Positions 33,595 to 42,134 of a stretch of DNA of 64,000 nt are shown piece after piece. The number at the start of each line of letters is the position of its first letter. Positions within the stretch are counted from its first letter, which is position 1. Origin of the DNA: Lachnospiraceae bacterium MD329 (lineage in GTDB: Bacteria > Bacillota > Clostridia > UBA1381). The translations under genes and the position numbers were made by a program. Location: NCBI GenBank assembly GCA_010206265.1, contig VIQV01000022.1, positions 124,167-188,166 of the forward strand. Direction: 5' to 3'. The notes beneath the pieces are model-generated. The model worked only from the letters and a program-made list of their open reading frames with translations, made no database searches and was not told where the DNA came from.

Positions 33595-36500
33595 ATGGGT
33601 AACAAGATTAAGAAGTTAGTCTGCGCGCTTTTAACATCGGCTATGATTGTAAGCTCGGTGGGTGTAATAAGCTTTGCCGATGCCGATAAAGATGAGGCTA
33701 CTGCCGATCAGGATACTGTCACAACGACAGTGACTCCGGAGGCAACAGAAGCGCCGACAGATAAACCGGAAACTACTCCGGAGGCAACAGCAACACCTGT
33801 TGCTACAGAGGCACCTGCCGAAACACAGGAGCCTGAAGAGTCAAGTACATATGACAAGGACAACTACTATAAAAAGTCGCTTGCTCTTTGTAGTGCGCTT
33901 GGTATTATTTCGGGTTACGAAGACGGAAGTGTTAAGCCGGATTCAAATGTAACAAGAGCAGAAATGGCGTCAATTGTATTGAGAATGCTGGCAATTACAA
34001 CACATACTCCGTATCAGAATTCATTTACTGACGTTGATTCTTCACACTGGGCTGCTGACCAGATTCAGACAGCAATGCAGCAGAAGATTATAAGCGGTAT
34101 GGGTGACGGTACATTTGCTCCTGACGGCGACGTTACATATGCTCAGGTACTTGTAATGCTTGTAAATGCGCTTAACTATACATATGAGGCAGAAATGCAG
34201 GGTGGCTGGAACGGTAACGGCTATCTTGCTCAGGCTGATATACTTGGACTTACAAAGAGTGTTACAGGAGTTTCAGAGGTTCCTTCAACACGCGGTGAAG
34301 TGATTAAGATGGTTTATAATTCACTTCTTGCTGATTATAAGGATATTAAGAGCTATGTAAACGGTGCGCCGACATACGCTGCGGAAGAAACTCTTGCAGA
34401 GGCTAAGTTTGAAGTAATTGAAGGTAAGGGAACTCTTATGGCAACATCAAAGACAACTCTTACTGATACAAAAATGCAGGAAAACCAAATCCAGATAAAG
34501 GATTCAAAAGAGGTTAAGGACGAAGACCAGATTAAGACATATGATTGTACTTTGACAGGTCTTGAAGAATACCTTGCTCAGAAGATTACGTTCTATTACA
34601 GAGAGAATAGCGGACGTACTCCTGAGGTTCTTGCAGTAGCAAACGATACCACTAAGTCGGATACGTTTGTAATTGAAGATATAAAAGACATTGAAAGTGT
34701 TACGGGCTTTGAATCAAATAAGGGTTCAATAAAGCTTTCAGGTGTAGGCAGAGCAAAGGATTGTACAAAGGCGAGCATTATTTATAACGGTAAGCTAATT
34801 ACAAATAAGATTTATGAAGATTTAAAGGCTAAGGCTGCAAGTTCTATTCGTGATTGGAAATTTGGTGAGGATATAAATGATTTATTCCAGCCTGAGATTG
34901 GAAAAATAAAACTTGTAGACAGCGACAGAGATGGTGTTTTTGATGTCGTATTCCTTGATTCATATGTTACTATGGTAATATCTTCTGCAAGTTCTGACAA
35001 GCTTAACGGTATCGTTGCAGATACAACGTCAGGCGAGGTTGGAAACACAATGTCTATCGGATATAATTTTGACGACAGTGAAGACAGAACTATTACTGTA
35101 AAGAAGGGTGAATCTGAGGCAAGAATCAGAAACCTTAAAAAAGATGATGTTGCGTCTATAAAGATAAGTCTTGACAATACTGTAGCAGATATTGTTGTAA
35201 CAGGTGAGGTTATAACGGGTGCAGCGTCTAACGTTTCAAAGAAAGTCGGCGAAAGCAAGGCTACTGTAAACGGTACAAAATATGATGTGGCAGACGTTGC
35301 TGCAGGTGATTTAAAAGCAGGAGTACAGGCTACGTTTGCTCTTGACCAATTCGGACGTATTGCAAACGTTATTTCAGCGTCAGGCGGACAGCTTGAAACA
35401 GGCGAGAAGTATGGTTGGATTATGAATGCATACGAGAGTGAAAACGGTGAAGATTACGTTATCAAGATGATGACAACCGACGGCAAAGAGGCTGAATTTA
35501 CTACGGGTGCAAAGTCAATTGATTGCTGGACTCAGGACGACGGTCATCAGACTTTATCTTCTAATGAGCTTAAAACAAAGCTTACTAAGATGATGAATGA
35601 CCAAACCTTGGTAACAGGTCCTGATACATTCCTTAAAGTGACATTGGCGACCAAAAAAGAGAATGACGGCTCATTGACAGTAACAGAAGCAACACAAGTA
35701 AGACTTGTAAAATATAAGGCAAACAGTTCAGGAAATCTGACAAGACTTTATTTTGCAATTGACGAGAAGTCAAATAAGACCGCAGAAGGCGCATTGAAAA
35801 TGAATCCGCAGAACCTTAAAGGAGTTTCATTAACGTCAGGTCTGGTAAGCGGATATAAGATTGAAGACGGCGGTATTGAAATATCTGCTCCGAAGAATGT
35901 GGCTGATATGAAAACTGCTGGCAATTATAAGGTTGGCACTGTAACAGCGTCATCATATGCTGTAAGAGAGAACGGTTCAAGCCGTATATTTATCGTAGGT
36001 GAATGTGGTGATTCAAGCACACCGACTGTTATTATCAATTATACTGCAAGTTTAGATGCAGAGGCAAATCTTAATGATATAGATACAACTGCAAATAACC
36101 CGACAATGGTTATTACAAGCATTGATTCTGACATAGACGAAAATGACGAGCCTGTATATCTGATTAACGGTTATGCAGGAACGGAGGAAAAATCTGTAAA
36201 AACTACAGGAAATACTGTTTTAGGTAAGCTGAACAATAAAGGCGATAAAGGCGGTATCATTACAGGTAGCAGAGCTTATTCTACAGAAGAACTTTGGAGT
36301 GCTCAGAAATCAAAAGAGGATTTGACAGAATATCTTGATGAAGGTGACGTTATCCTGTATGACTGCGGCGAAAGAATCATCAGAGTATTTGACGCTGACG
36401 AAGTTTATCAGCAGGTTCAGAACGGCGCTACAATAGACGGCTCGTTGCCGATGGGAGCATTTGATAACTTCAATACGCGTAATATGATGGTATATGCTCC

Positions 36501-36771
36501 ATTGCTTGATTGTGATATAACAAGTGATGTTGTTATTGAGCTTGACGCGCCAAGACTGAACAGTCATAAGTTTGATGTTTCAAAGCTGATGGCTACAGTT
36601 GATATCACCGTTAAGGACGACGGAGATTATAACGTTAAGGTTGATAAAGAAGGAAGCGAGGCATATGACCTTGAAGTATATGACCCCACAACCAAGAAGG
36701 GCGATGTAATATTTGCAAGACTTGCAAACAAGGGCGACCTTCAGGAAATTGTTATTTACAGATTTAAATAA
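33595..36771 (+). CDS. Large S-layer homology (SLH) domain surface protein
   Basis: 1058 residues. Signal peptide about 1-29 (VSSVGVISFADADK). A Thr/Pro/Glu/Ala-rich linker covers about 35-82. SLH repeats follow at about 91-250, e.g. SALGIISGYEDGSVKPDSNV and GDGTFAPDGDVTYAQ; these bind wall polysaccharides. The remaining 800 residues are beta-rich and I do not recognise them; one DSDRDGVFDVV segment looks like a calcium-binding repeat. It could be the S-layer protein itself or a wall-bound structural protein. Lys- and Ser-rich, well-ordered codon use suggests high expression. Single gene with its own promoter and terminator. Confidence 0.85.
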   Translation: MGNKIKKLVCALLTSAMIVSSVGVISFADADKDEATADQDTVTTTVTPEATEAPTDKPETTPEATATPVATEAPAETQEPEESSTYDKDNYYKKSLALCSALGIISGYEDGSVKPDSNVTRAEMASIVLRMLAITTHTPYQNSFTDVDSSHWAADQIQTAMQQKIISGMGDGTFAPDGDVTYAQVLVMLVNALNYTYEAEMQGGWNGNGYLAQADILGLTKSVTGVSEVPSTRGEVIKMVYNSLLADYKDIKSYVNGAPTYAAEETLAEAKFEVIEGKGTLMATSKTTLTDTKMQENQIQIKDSKEVKDEDQIKTYDCTLTGLEEYLAQKITFYYRENSGRTPEVLAVANDTTKSDTFVIEDIKDIESVTGFESNKGSIKLSGVGRAKDCTKASIIYNGKLITNKIYEDLKAKAASSIRDWKFGEDINDLFQPEIGKIKLVDSDRDGVFDVVFLDSYVTMVISSASSDKLNGIVADTTSGEVGNTMSIGYNFDDSEDRTITVKKGESEARIRNLKKDDVASIKISLDNTVADIVVTGEVITGAASNVSKKVGESKATVNGTKYDVADVAAGDLKAGVQATFALDQFGRIANVISASGGQLETGEKYGWIMNAYESENGEDYVIKMMTTDGKEAEFTTGAKSIDCWTQDDGHQTLSSNELKTKLTKMMNDQTLVTGPDTFLKVTLATKKENDGSLTVTEATQVRLVKYKANSSGNLTRLYFAIDEKSNKTAEGALKMNPQNLKGVSLTSGLVSGYKIEDGGIEISAPKNVADMKTAGNYKVGTVTASSYAVRENGSSRIFIVGECGDSSTPTVIINYTASLDAEANLNDIDTTANNPTMVITSIDSDIDENDEPVYLINGYAGTEEKSVKTTGNTVLGKLNNKGDKGGIITGSRAYSTEELWSAQKSKEDLTEYLDEGDVILYDCGERIIRVFDADEVYQQVQNGATIDGSLPMGAFDNFNTRNMMVYAPLLDCDITSDVVIELDAPRLNSHKFDVSKLMATVDITVKDDGDYNVKVDKEGSEAYDLEVYDPTTKKGDVIFARLANKGDLQEIVIYRFK

Positions 36772-36785
36772 TTTGTAGTATATAA

Positions 36786-36816
36786 AATAGCGGACACATT
36801 TGTGTCCGTTATTTTT
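36786..36816 (+). terminator. Terminator after the SLH gene
   Basis: AATAGCGGACACA/TGTGTCCGTTATT with a 2-base loop, then Ts. Confidence 0.9.
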
Positions 36817-36844
36817 GTTTTGTAAGATAAACAGACACATATTC

Positions 36845-36873
36845 TTGACGAGTGAATTTTTAAGTGATATAAT
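36845..36873 (+). promoter_or_regulatory. Promoter of the PLP-enzyme operon
   Basis: TTGACG (36845-36850) and TATAAT (36868-36873) have a 17-base spacer. Confidence 0.8.
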
Positions 36874-36915
36874 TTATTTTGCATAATAAGTTTAATCCAA
36901 AAGAAAGGGAAAAGA

Positions 36916-38196
36916 ATGGACAAGCATAAATTTATACAGGACAATTTCGGAATATCCGCCAATACTCTTCAAATCGTAGATGAGGCTGAAAAGACAATAA
37001 AAGAACAGTTTAATTACATAGATAACATCTGTGAAATAAATCAGTTAAAAGTAATGAAGGCATTTGCGGATAACCGTGTATCTGACAGCCATTTTGTGCC
37101 TACAACGGGTTACGGTTATGATGATATAGGACGTGACACTCTTGATAGGGTATATGCTGACATTATGGGTGCAGAGGACGCGCTTGTACGTCATAATTTT
37201 ATATCAGGTACACATACGATTTCAACGGCACTGTTTGCCGTGCTCAGACCGAATGATATACTTATCTCAATAACCGGAAAACCGTATGACACACTTGAAG
37301 AAGTGATAGGAATTGAAGGCGAGGCGGGGAACGGTTCGTTAAAGGATTTTGGCGTTAAATATAAAGAAATACCTTTAACAGAGAACGGTCAGCCGAATCT
37401 TGAACTGATAAAATCGGAGCTTACATTGTCAAAAGTTAAGGCGGTTACAATTCAGCGTTCTAAGGGCTATGGTTGGCGGCCGACCTACAGTGCAAAGGAA
37501 ATAGGAGATTTAATTAAGTTTGTAAAGGAAATATCACCCGAAACAATCTGTATTGTTGACAATTGTTACGGTGAGTTTGTTGAAACCGAGGAGCCTGCAA
37601 TATACGGTGCGGATTTGATTGCAGGTTCGCTTATCAAAAATCCCGGCGGCGGTCTTGCACCTACAGGCGGTTATATAGCCGGCAGAAAAAAGTATGTTGA
37701 ACTGTGTGCATACCGTCTTACGTCCGTCGGAATAGGCAAGGAGGCAGGCGCGTCGCTCGGATTTAACCGTCAGCTTTATCAGGGCTTGTTTATGGCTCCG
37801 CATACTGTGGCGCAGGCGTTAAAAGCGGCAGCGCTTTGCAGTGCGGTATTTGAAAAGCTTGGTTTTGAAGTTGACCCGAAACCTGATGAAATACGTCACG
37901 ACATAATTCAGTCCATTAAATTTGGCAGCGCTGAAAAAGTGATTGCCTTTTGTGAGGGAATACAGAAAGGCGCGCCGGTGGACAGCTTTGTAACTCCTGA
38001 ACCTTGGGATATGCCGGGCTACAGTTCGCAGGTTATAATGGCGGCAGGCGCATTTAATCAGGGCGCGTCAATTGAGTTGTCGGCGGACGCTCCGATAAAA
38101 CCGCCGTATATAGCATATATGCAAGGCGGACTTACTTATGAGAGCGCAAAACTGGGTATAATGGTTGCGGCAGAAAAACTGCTTGGAGGTATATAA
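36916..38196 (+). CDS. PLP-dependent enzyme, methionine gamma-lyase-like (YnbB)
   Basis: 426 residues of the YnbB / aluminium-resistance group of fold-type I PLP enzymes. The family opening (LQIVDEAEKTIKEQFNYID), VPTTGYGYDDIGRDTLDRVY and the PLP-lysine segment AGSLIKNPGGGLAPTGGYIAG are clear. Proposed activities include sulfur amino acid lyase, but the true reaction is uncertain. Its stop overlaps the next gene's start (TAATG), so translation is coupled. Confidence 0.85.
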   Translation: MDKHKFIQDNFGISANTLQIVDEAEKTIKEQFNYIDNICEINQLKVMKAFADNRVSDSHFVPTTGYGYDDIGRDTLDRVYADIMGAEDALVRHNFISGTHTISTALFAVLRPNDILISITGKPYDTLEEVIGIEGEAGNGSLKDFGVKYKEIPLTENGQPNLELIKSELTLSKVKAVTIQRSKGYGWRPTYSAKEIGDLIKFVKEISPETICIVDNCYGEFVETEEPAIYGADLIAGSLIKNPGGGLAPTGGYIAGRKKYVELCAYRLTSVGIGKEAGASLGFNRQLYQGLFMAPHTVAQALKAAALCSAVFEKLGFEVDPKPDEIRHDIIQSIKFGSAEKVIAFCEGIQKGAPVDSFVTPEPWDMPGYSSQVIMAAGAFNQGASIELSADAPIKPPYIAYMQGGLTYESAKLGIMVAAEKLLGGI

Positions 38197-38861
38197 TGAG
38201 TTTAAATTCAAAACAAAATGTACGCTGTCCGCAGTGCGGACAAATGAGTGATGTAACTGTATGGGATATGATTACCGTAAAGGACAGTGCTGATTTAAAG
38301 CAGGATTTACTGCGCGGCCGCATTAATATGTTTCAGTGCCCGTCGTGTGCGCATACAGCGCTTATGCCGACACCTATGCTGTATCAGGACGATGAAAAAC
38401 GTTTGCTGATATCATTTTCTCCGTGTAATGACCCTCTTGTAAAGGGACAGCTTTATGACAACGTCTGCAAAGCCTCAAAGGATTCGGGGGAGTTAAAGCA
38501 GTTTGAGGGATATAATTTGCGGTTTGTAACTGACTACAATGAGATTCTTGAAAAAATTCTGATATTCGATAATAATTTAAACGATAAAACAATTGAGGTT
38601 TTAAAGCTTATGATTCTGTCGCAGGATTTGGAGAAATCAGGTGACCGTATATGTCGTTTCGGAAAGATAGAAAATGATATTATTGAATTTATGATATATG
38701 ATGAAAAAGAAAAGCAAACATATACGTCGAATGTGCCTAAGGAAACATATGATGTTATAAATAAAAATCTGCGCGAATCGGGAGTAAAGCCATACAGCTT
38801 TGGTTGGGAAATTGTAGATACGGCATATGCAACTAAGCTTTTAAACGGTGTAAATAACTGA
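38196..38861 (+). CDS. CpXC domain protein
   Basis: 221 residues. The N terminus carries CPQC and CPSC pairs (NVRCPQCGQM and MFQCPSCAHT), the zinc-ribbon-like CpXC motif that names the family. No function is established. It lies between a PLP enzyme and an RluA-type synthase, overlapping both by one base. Confidence 0.82.
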   Translation: MSLNSKQNVRCPQCGQMSDVTVWDMITVKDSADLKQDLLRGRINMFQCPSCAHTALMPTPMLYQDDEKRLLISFSPCNDPLVKGQLYDNVCKASKDSGELKQFEGYNLRFVTDYNEILEKILIFDNNLNDKTIEVLKLMILSQDLEKSGDRICRFGKIENDIIEFMIYDEKEKQTYTSNVPKETYDVINKNLRESGVKPYSFGWEIVDTAYATKLLNGVNN

Positions 38862-39766
38862 TGGACAGAATACTTGAATATAAAGTCATATCACAATATG
38901 ACGGAGAAAATGTAAAAACTGTGCTGAAACAGCATTTTAAAATGTCAACGGCGTTAATAAAAGAATTGAAAAAATATAAGAACGGCATACAGCTTAACGG
39001 AGAACATATACGAGTAGTAGACACTGTAACAACAGGGGATATGCTGAGAGTAACTATTCGTGACACTGCTTCAGAAAATATTATACCTAAAAATATTCCC
39101 ATTGACATAGTATATGAGGACGAGGATATTCTGGTTATAGATAAACCGCCGTATATGCCGACTCACCCGTCAATGGGTAATTATGAAAATTCGGTTGCAA
39201 ACGGTGTTATGTATTATTTTAAAACACGAGGTGAGAACAGGGTTTTCCGAGCGGTAAACCGTCTTGATAAAGACACGTCGGGACTTATGACCATTGCAAA
39301 AAATGCGTATATTCACGCGCGGCTGGGTGAGGAAATCGGAACAGGTGAGCTAAGACGTAAATATGATTGTATTGTATGCGGTGATATAGATGGTGACGGT
39401 ACGGTTGACGCGCCTATAAAGAGAGCTGACTGCAGTGTTATAAACAGGATTGTATCAGAGGACGGTCAGAGAGCGGTTACGCACTATAAGGTGCTGGAAC
39501 GGTATGGAAAATATACTCTGCTTTCGATGGAGCTTGAAACAGGACGTACACATCAGATTCGTGTGCATATGGCGCATATAGGACACCCTCTGGCAGGCGA
39601 TTGGCTTTATGGTACGGAAGATAAACAAAAAGTACCGCGTCAAATGCTCCATTCGTGTTATCTGAGGTTTATACACCCTATAACAAATAGGGAAATGGTA
39701 TTTGACAGCAAATACGCGCAGGATATGTCGGAATTTATTCAAAAAATTCTTGAAAAAAACGCTTAA
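38861..39766 (+). CDS. RluA family pseudouridine synthase
   Basis: 301 residues. An S4-like N-terminal segment (KMSTALIKELKKYKNGIQLNGE) is followed by the catalytic domain with AVNRLDKDTSGLMTIAKN, where the Asp of the RLDxxTSGL motif is the catalytic residue, and by LETGRTHQIRVHMAHIGHPL. It modifies uridine in rRNA or tRNA; the target site cannot be read from sequence. Its ATG begins in the CpXC stop codon (TGATG). The promoter of the next gene lies in its last bases. Confidence 0.9.
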   Translation: MDRILEYKVISQYDGENVKTVLKQHFKMSTALIKELKKYKNGIQLNGEHIRVVDTVTTGDMLRVTIRDTASENIIPKNIPIDIVYEDEDILVIDKPPYMPTHPSMGNYENSVANGVMYYFKTRGENRVFRAVNRLDKDTSGLMTIAKNAYIHARLGEEIGTGELRRKYDCIVCGDIDGDGTVDAPIKRADCSVINRIVSEDGQRAVTHYKVLERYGKYTLLSMELETGRTHQIRVHMAHIGHPLAGDWLYGTEDKQKVPRQMLHSCYLRFIHPITNREMVFDSKYAQDMSEFIQKILEKNA

Positions 39767-39778
39767 TTATGGTATGAT
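39750..39778 (+). promoter_or_regulatory. Promoter of the Nfn-like pair
   Basis: TTGAAA (39750-39755) and TATGAT (39773-39778) have a 17-base spacer, with TGG before the -10. The -35 lies inside the rluA 3' end. Confidence 0.65.
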
Positions 39779-39843
39779 AAAAGGTAGAGAAAAATATATG
39801 TTAATCAGATTTGATTTTATGAAAGGAGTTAGTGGTAGTAACA

Positions 39844-40692
39844 ATGGCATACAAAATTGTTAAAAAAGAAGTGCTTAATCCGCAGATTTTTCTAATGGAG
39901 GTAGAGGCTCCGTTAATTGCGAAAAAAGCCGAGCCGGGTCAGTTTATTATTTTGAGAATTGACGAATACGGTGAAAGAGTTCCGTTTACAATCGCGGACT
40001 TTGACAGAAAAAAGGGAACTGTAACTATCATTGTTCAGATTGTCGGTAAGACAACAAAAGACCTTGCACAAGTGAGCGAGGGAGAGAGTATTCTGGACTT
40101 TGCGGGTCCTCTGGGAGTGCCTACGCCGCTTGAGGGATTAAAGAAGGTTGCTGTAATCGGAGGCGGTCTTGGTACTGCGATTGCATATCCGCAGGCAAAG
40201 AAATTACATAGTCTTGGCGCAGACGTTACTGTAATAACAGGTTTCAGAAACAAAGACCTGGTTATTCTTGAGGACGAGCTTAAAAAGGTTTCAAATAAAC
40301 TTATCGTTGCAACAGACGACGGTTCAAACGGAAATCAGGGATTTGTTACCGATATGCTTAAAAAGGAAATTGAGTCAGGTGAAAAGTTTGACGAGGTTAT
40401 AGCAATCGGTCCGCTTGTAATGATGAAGTTTGTTTGTCAGCTTACAAAGCAGTACGATATTCCGACAACAGTTTCAATGAATCCCGTTATGATTGACGGT
40501 ACAGGAATGTGCGGCGGCTGCAGAATTACCGTTGGCGGTGAAACAAAGTTTGCTTGTGTTGACGGTCCTGATTTTGACGGTCACAAGGTAGACTGGGACA
40601 GCGCTTTAAAACGCGGTAAGATGTTTAAGGATTATGAGGAAAAGTCGTGCGAAGATGGTCATTGCCGTATTGGCAGAACAAACAGAGCGTAG
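39844..40692 (+). CDS. nfnA: Sulfide/dihydroorotate dehydrogenase-like FAD/NAD-binding subunit (NfnA-like)
   Basis: 282 residues. Opening AYKIVKKEVLNPQIFLMEVE, then the FAD-binding RVPFTIADFD and NAD-binding GGGLGTAIAYPQAK segments. A C-terminal GMCGGCRITVGGETKFACVDGP holds the cysteines of a [2Fe-2S] cluster. With the next gene it forms the NADH-dependent ferredoxin:NADP+ oxidoreductase (Nfn), a flavin-based electron-bifurcating transhydrogenase common in Clostridia. The start is ATG 39844 by family length; a GTG at 39832 close to the AGGAG is possible. Confidence 0.85.
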   Translation: MAYKIVKKEVLNPQIFLMEVEAPLIAKKAEPGQFIILRIDEYGERVPFTIADFDRKKGTVTIIVQIVGKTTKDLAQVSEGESILDFAGPLGVPTPLEGLKKVAVIGGGLGTAIAYPQAKKLHSLGADVTVITGFRNKDLVILEDELKKVSNKLIVATDDGSNGNQGFVTDMLKKEIESGEKFDEVIAIGPLVMMKFVCQLTKQYDIPTTVSMNPVMIDGTGMCGGCRITVGGETKFACVDGPDFDGHKVDWDSALKRGKMFKDYEEKSCEDGHCRIGRTNRA

Positions 40693-40707
40693 GAATGGAG
40701 GATGAAT

Positions 40708-42099
40708 ATGCCTAATATGAGATTGGACAAAAATCCGATGCCGGAGCAATGTCCTAATGTAAGAAATAAGAATTTTCTTGAGGTAACTACCGGTTACACT
40801 GAAGAAATGGCTATAGATGAGGCTCAGAGATGTCTTAACTGTAAGCATAAGCCTTGTATGCAGGGTTGTCCCGTAAGTGTAAAAATCCCTGAATTTATTG
40901 CTTTTATTGCAGAGGGTGAATTTGAAAAGGCTTACCAGAAGATTAAGGAAACAAATGCTCTTCCGGCTGTCTGCGGCAGAGTTTGCCCGCAGGAAAAACA
41001 GTGCGAGTCAAAGTGCGTAAGAGGTATAAAGGGCGAAAGCGTAGGTATCGGCAGACTTGAACGTTTTGTTGCTGACTGGCATATGAAAAATGTTGAGGAA
41101 AAAATTGAAAAACCTGTACATAACGGTAAAAAGGTTGCTGTAGTCGGTTCAGGTCCGTCAGGACTTACTGTTGCCGGTGATTTGGCAAAGCGCGGTTATG
41201 AGGTTACAGTCTATGAGGCATTCCATACAGCAGGCGGCGTGCTTATGTATGGTATTCCGGAATTCAGACTTCCTAAAGATATTGTTCAAAAGGAAATTGC
41301 CAATTTAAAAGATATGGGAGTTGATATTCAGACAAACGTTATTATCGGTAAAACGATTATGGTTGACGAGTTGTTTGACGAAATGGGATATGACGCAGTA
41401 TATATTGGCTCAGGCGCAGGACTTCCATCGTTTATGGGTCTTGAGGGCGAAAGTCTTAACGGTGTATACAGCGCTAATGAATTCCTGACAAGAATAAACC
41501 TTATGAAGGGCTATAAGTTCCCCGAATACGATACACCTGTATATGTAGGAAAGAATGTAGCTGTTCTGGGCGGCGGCAATGTTGCTATGGATGCGGCAAG
41601 GTCGGCAAAACGTCTTGGCGCGGATAATGTATATATTGTTTACAGACGCGGTAAGGAGGAACTTCCTGCAAGAGCTGAGGAAGTTATGCACGCTGAGGAA
41701 GAAGGTATTATCTTTAAACTTCTCCAGAACCCGACTAAGTTCGTCGGAAACGAGGACGGCTGGGTTACAGGTATGGAAGTAATCAAGATGGAACTTGGCG
41801 AGCCTGACGCAAGCGGCAGACGACGTCCTGTACCGATTGAGGGAAGTGAAGAACTTCTGGATATCGATACTGTTGTTGTAGCTATCGGTCAGACACCTAA
41901 TCCGCTTATCAGAAAGACTACAAAAGGTCTTGACACAAATCAGCGCGGCTGTATTATAGCAAACGAGGAAACAGGCAAAACATCAAAAGACCACGTTTAT
42001 GCAGGCGGTGACGTTGTAACAGGTGCCGCTACGGTAATACTTGCAATGGGTGCAGGTAAAGCGGCTGCAGAGGCGATTGATAAAGAATTAAACAGATAA
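40708..42099 (+). CDS. nfnB: Glutamate synthase small subunit-like NAD(P)H oxidoreductase (NfnB/GltA)
   Basis: 463 residues. Fe-S cysteines are in CLNCKHKPCMQGCPVSVKIP and CGRVCPQEKQCESKC. FAD-binding GSGPSGLTVAGDLAKRG and NADPH-binding GGGNVAMDAARSAKRLGAD follow. In Clostridia the pair with an NfnA-like subunit forms Nfn. The alternative, a GltA-type NADPH:glutamate synthase, is less likely because no large GOGAT subunit lies here. ATG 40708 is the start, as GGAGG overlaps the upstream ATG at 40702. Confidence 0.87.
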   Translation: MPNMRLDKNPMPEQCPNVRNKNFLEVTTGYTEEMAIDEAQRCLNCKHKPCMQGCPVSVKIPEFIAFIAEGEFEKAYQKIKETNALPAVCGRVCPQEKQCESKCVRGIKGESVGIGRLERFVADWHMKNVEEKIEKPVHNGKKVAVVGSGPSGLTVAGDLAKRGYEVTVYEAFHTAGGVLMYGIPEFRLPKDIVQKEIANLKDMGVDIQTNVIIGKTIMVDELFDEMGYDAVYIGSGAGLPSFMGLEGESLNGVYSANEFLTRINLMKGYKFPEYDTPVYVGKNVAVLGGGNVAMDAARSAKRLGADNVYIVYRRGKEELPARAEEVMHAEEEGIIFKLLQNPTKFVGNEDGWVTGMEVIKMELGEPDASGRRRPVPIEGSEELLDIDTVVVAIGQTPNPLIRKTTKGLDTNQRGCIIANEETGKTSKDHVYAGGDVVTGAATVILAMGAGKAAAEAIDKELNR

Positions 42100-42100
42100 G

Positions 42101-42128
42101 AAAAAACGGCTCATTGAGCCGTTTTTTT
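42101..42128. terminator. Bidirectional terminator
   Basis: AAAAAACGGCTCATTGAGCCGTTTTTTT forms a stem CGGCTCA/TGAGCCG with A- and T-runs, serving both the Nfn-like pair and the convergent PBP gene. Confidence 0.92.
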
Positions 42129-42134
42129 GTTCCG

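Noticed and set aside
40702-42099. Glutamate synthase with a missing large subunit, as a broken locus
   Set aside because: Adjacency to an NfnA-like gene and full-length domains fit an Nfn pair, so no damage needs to be assumed.
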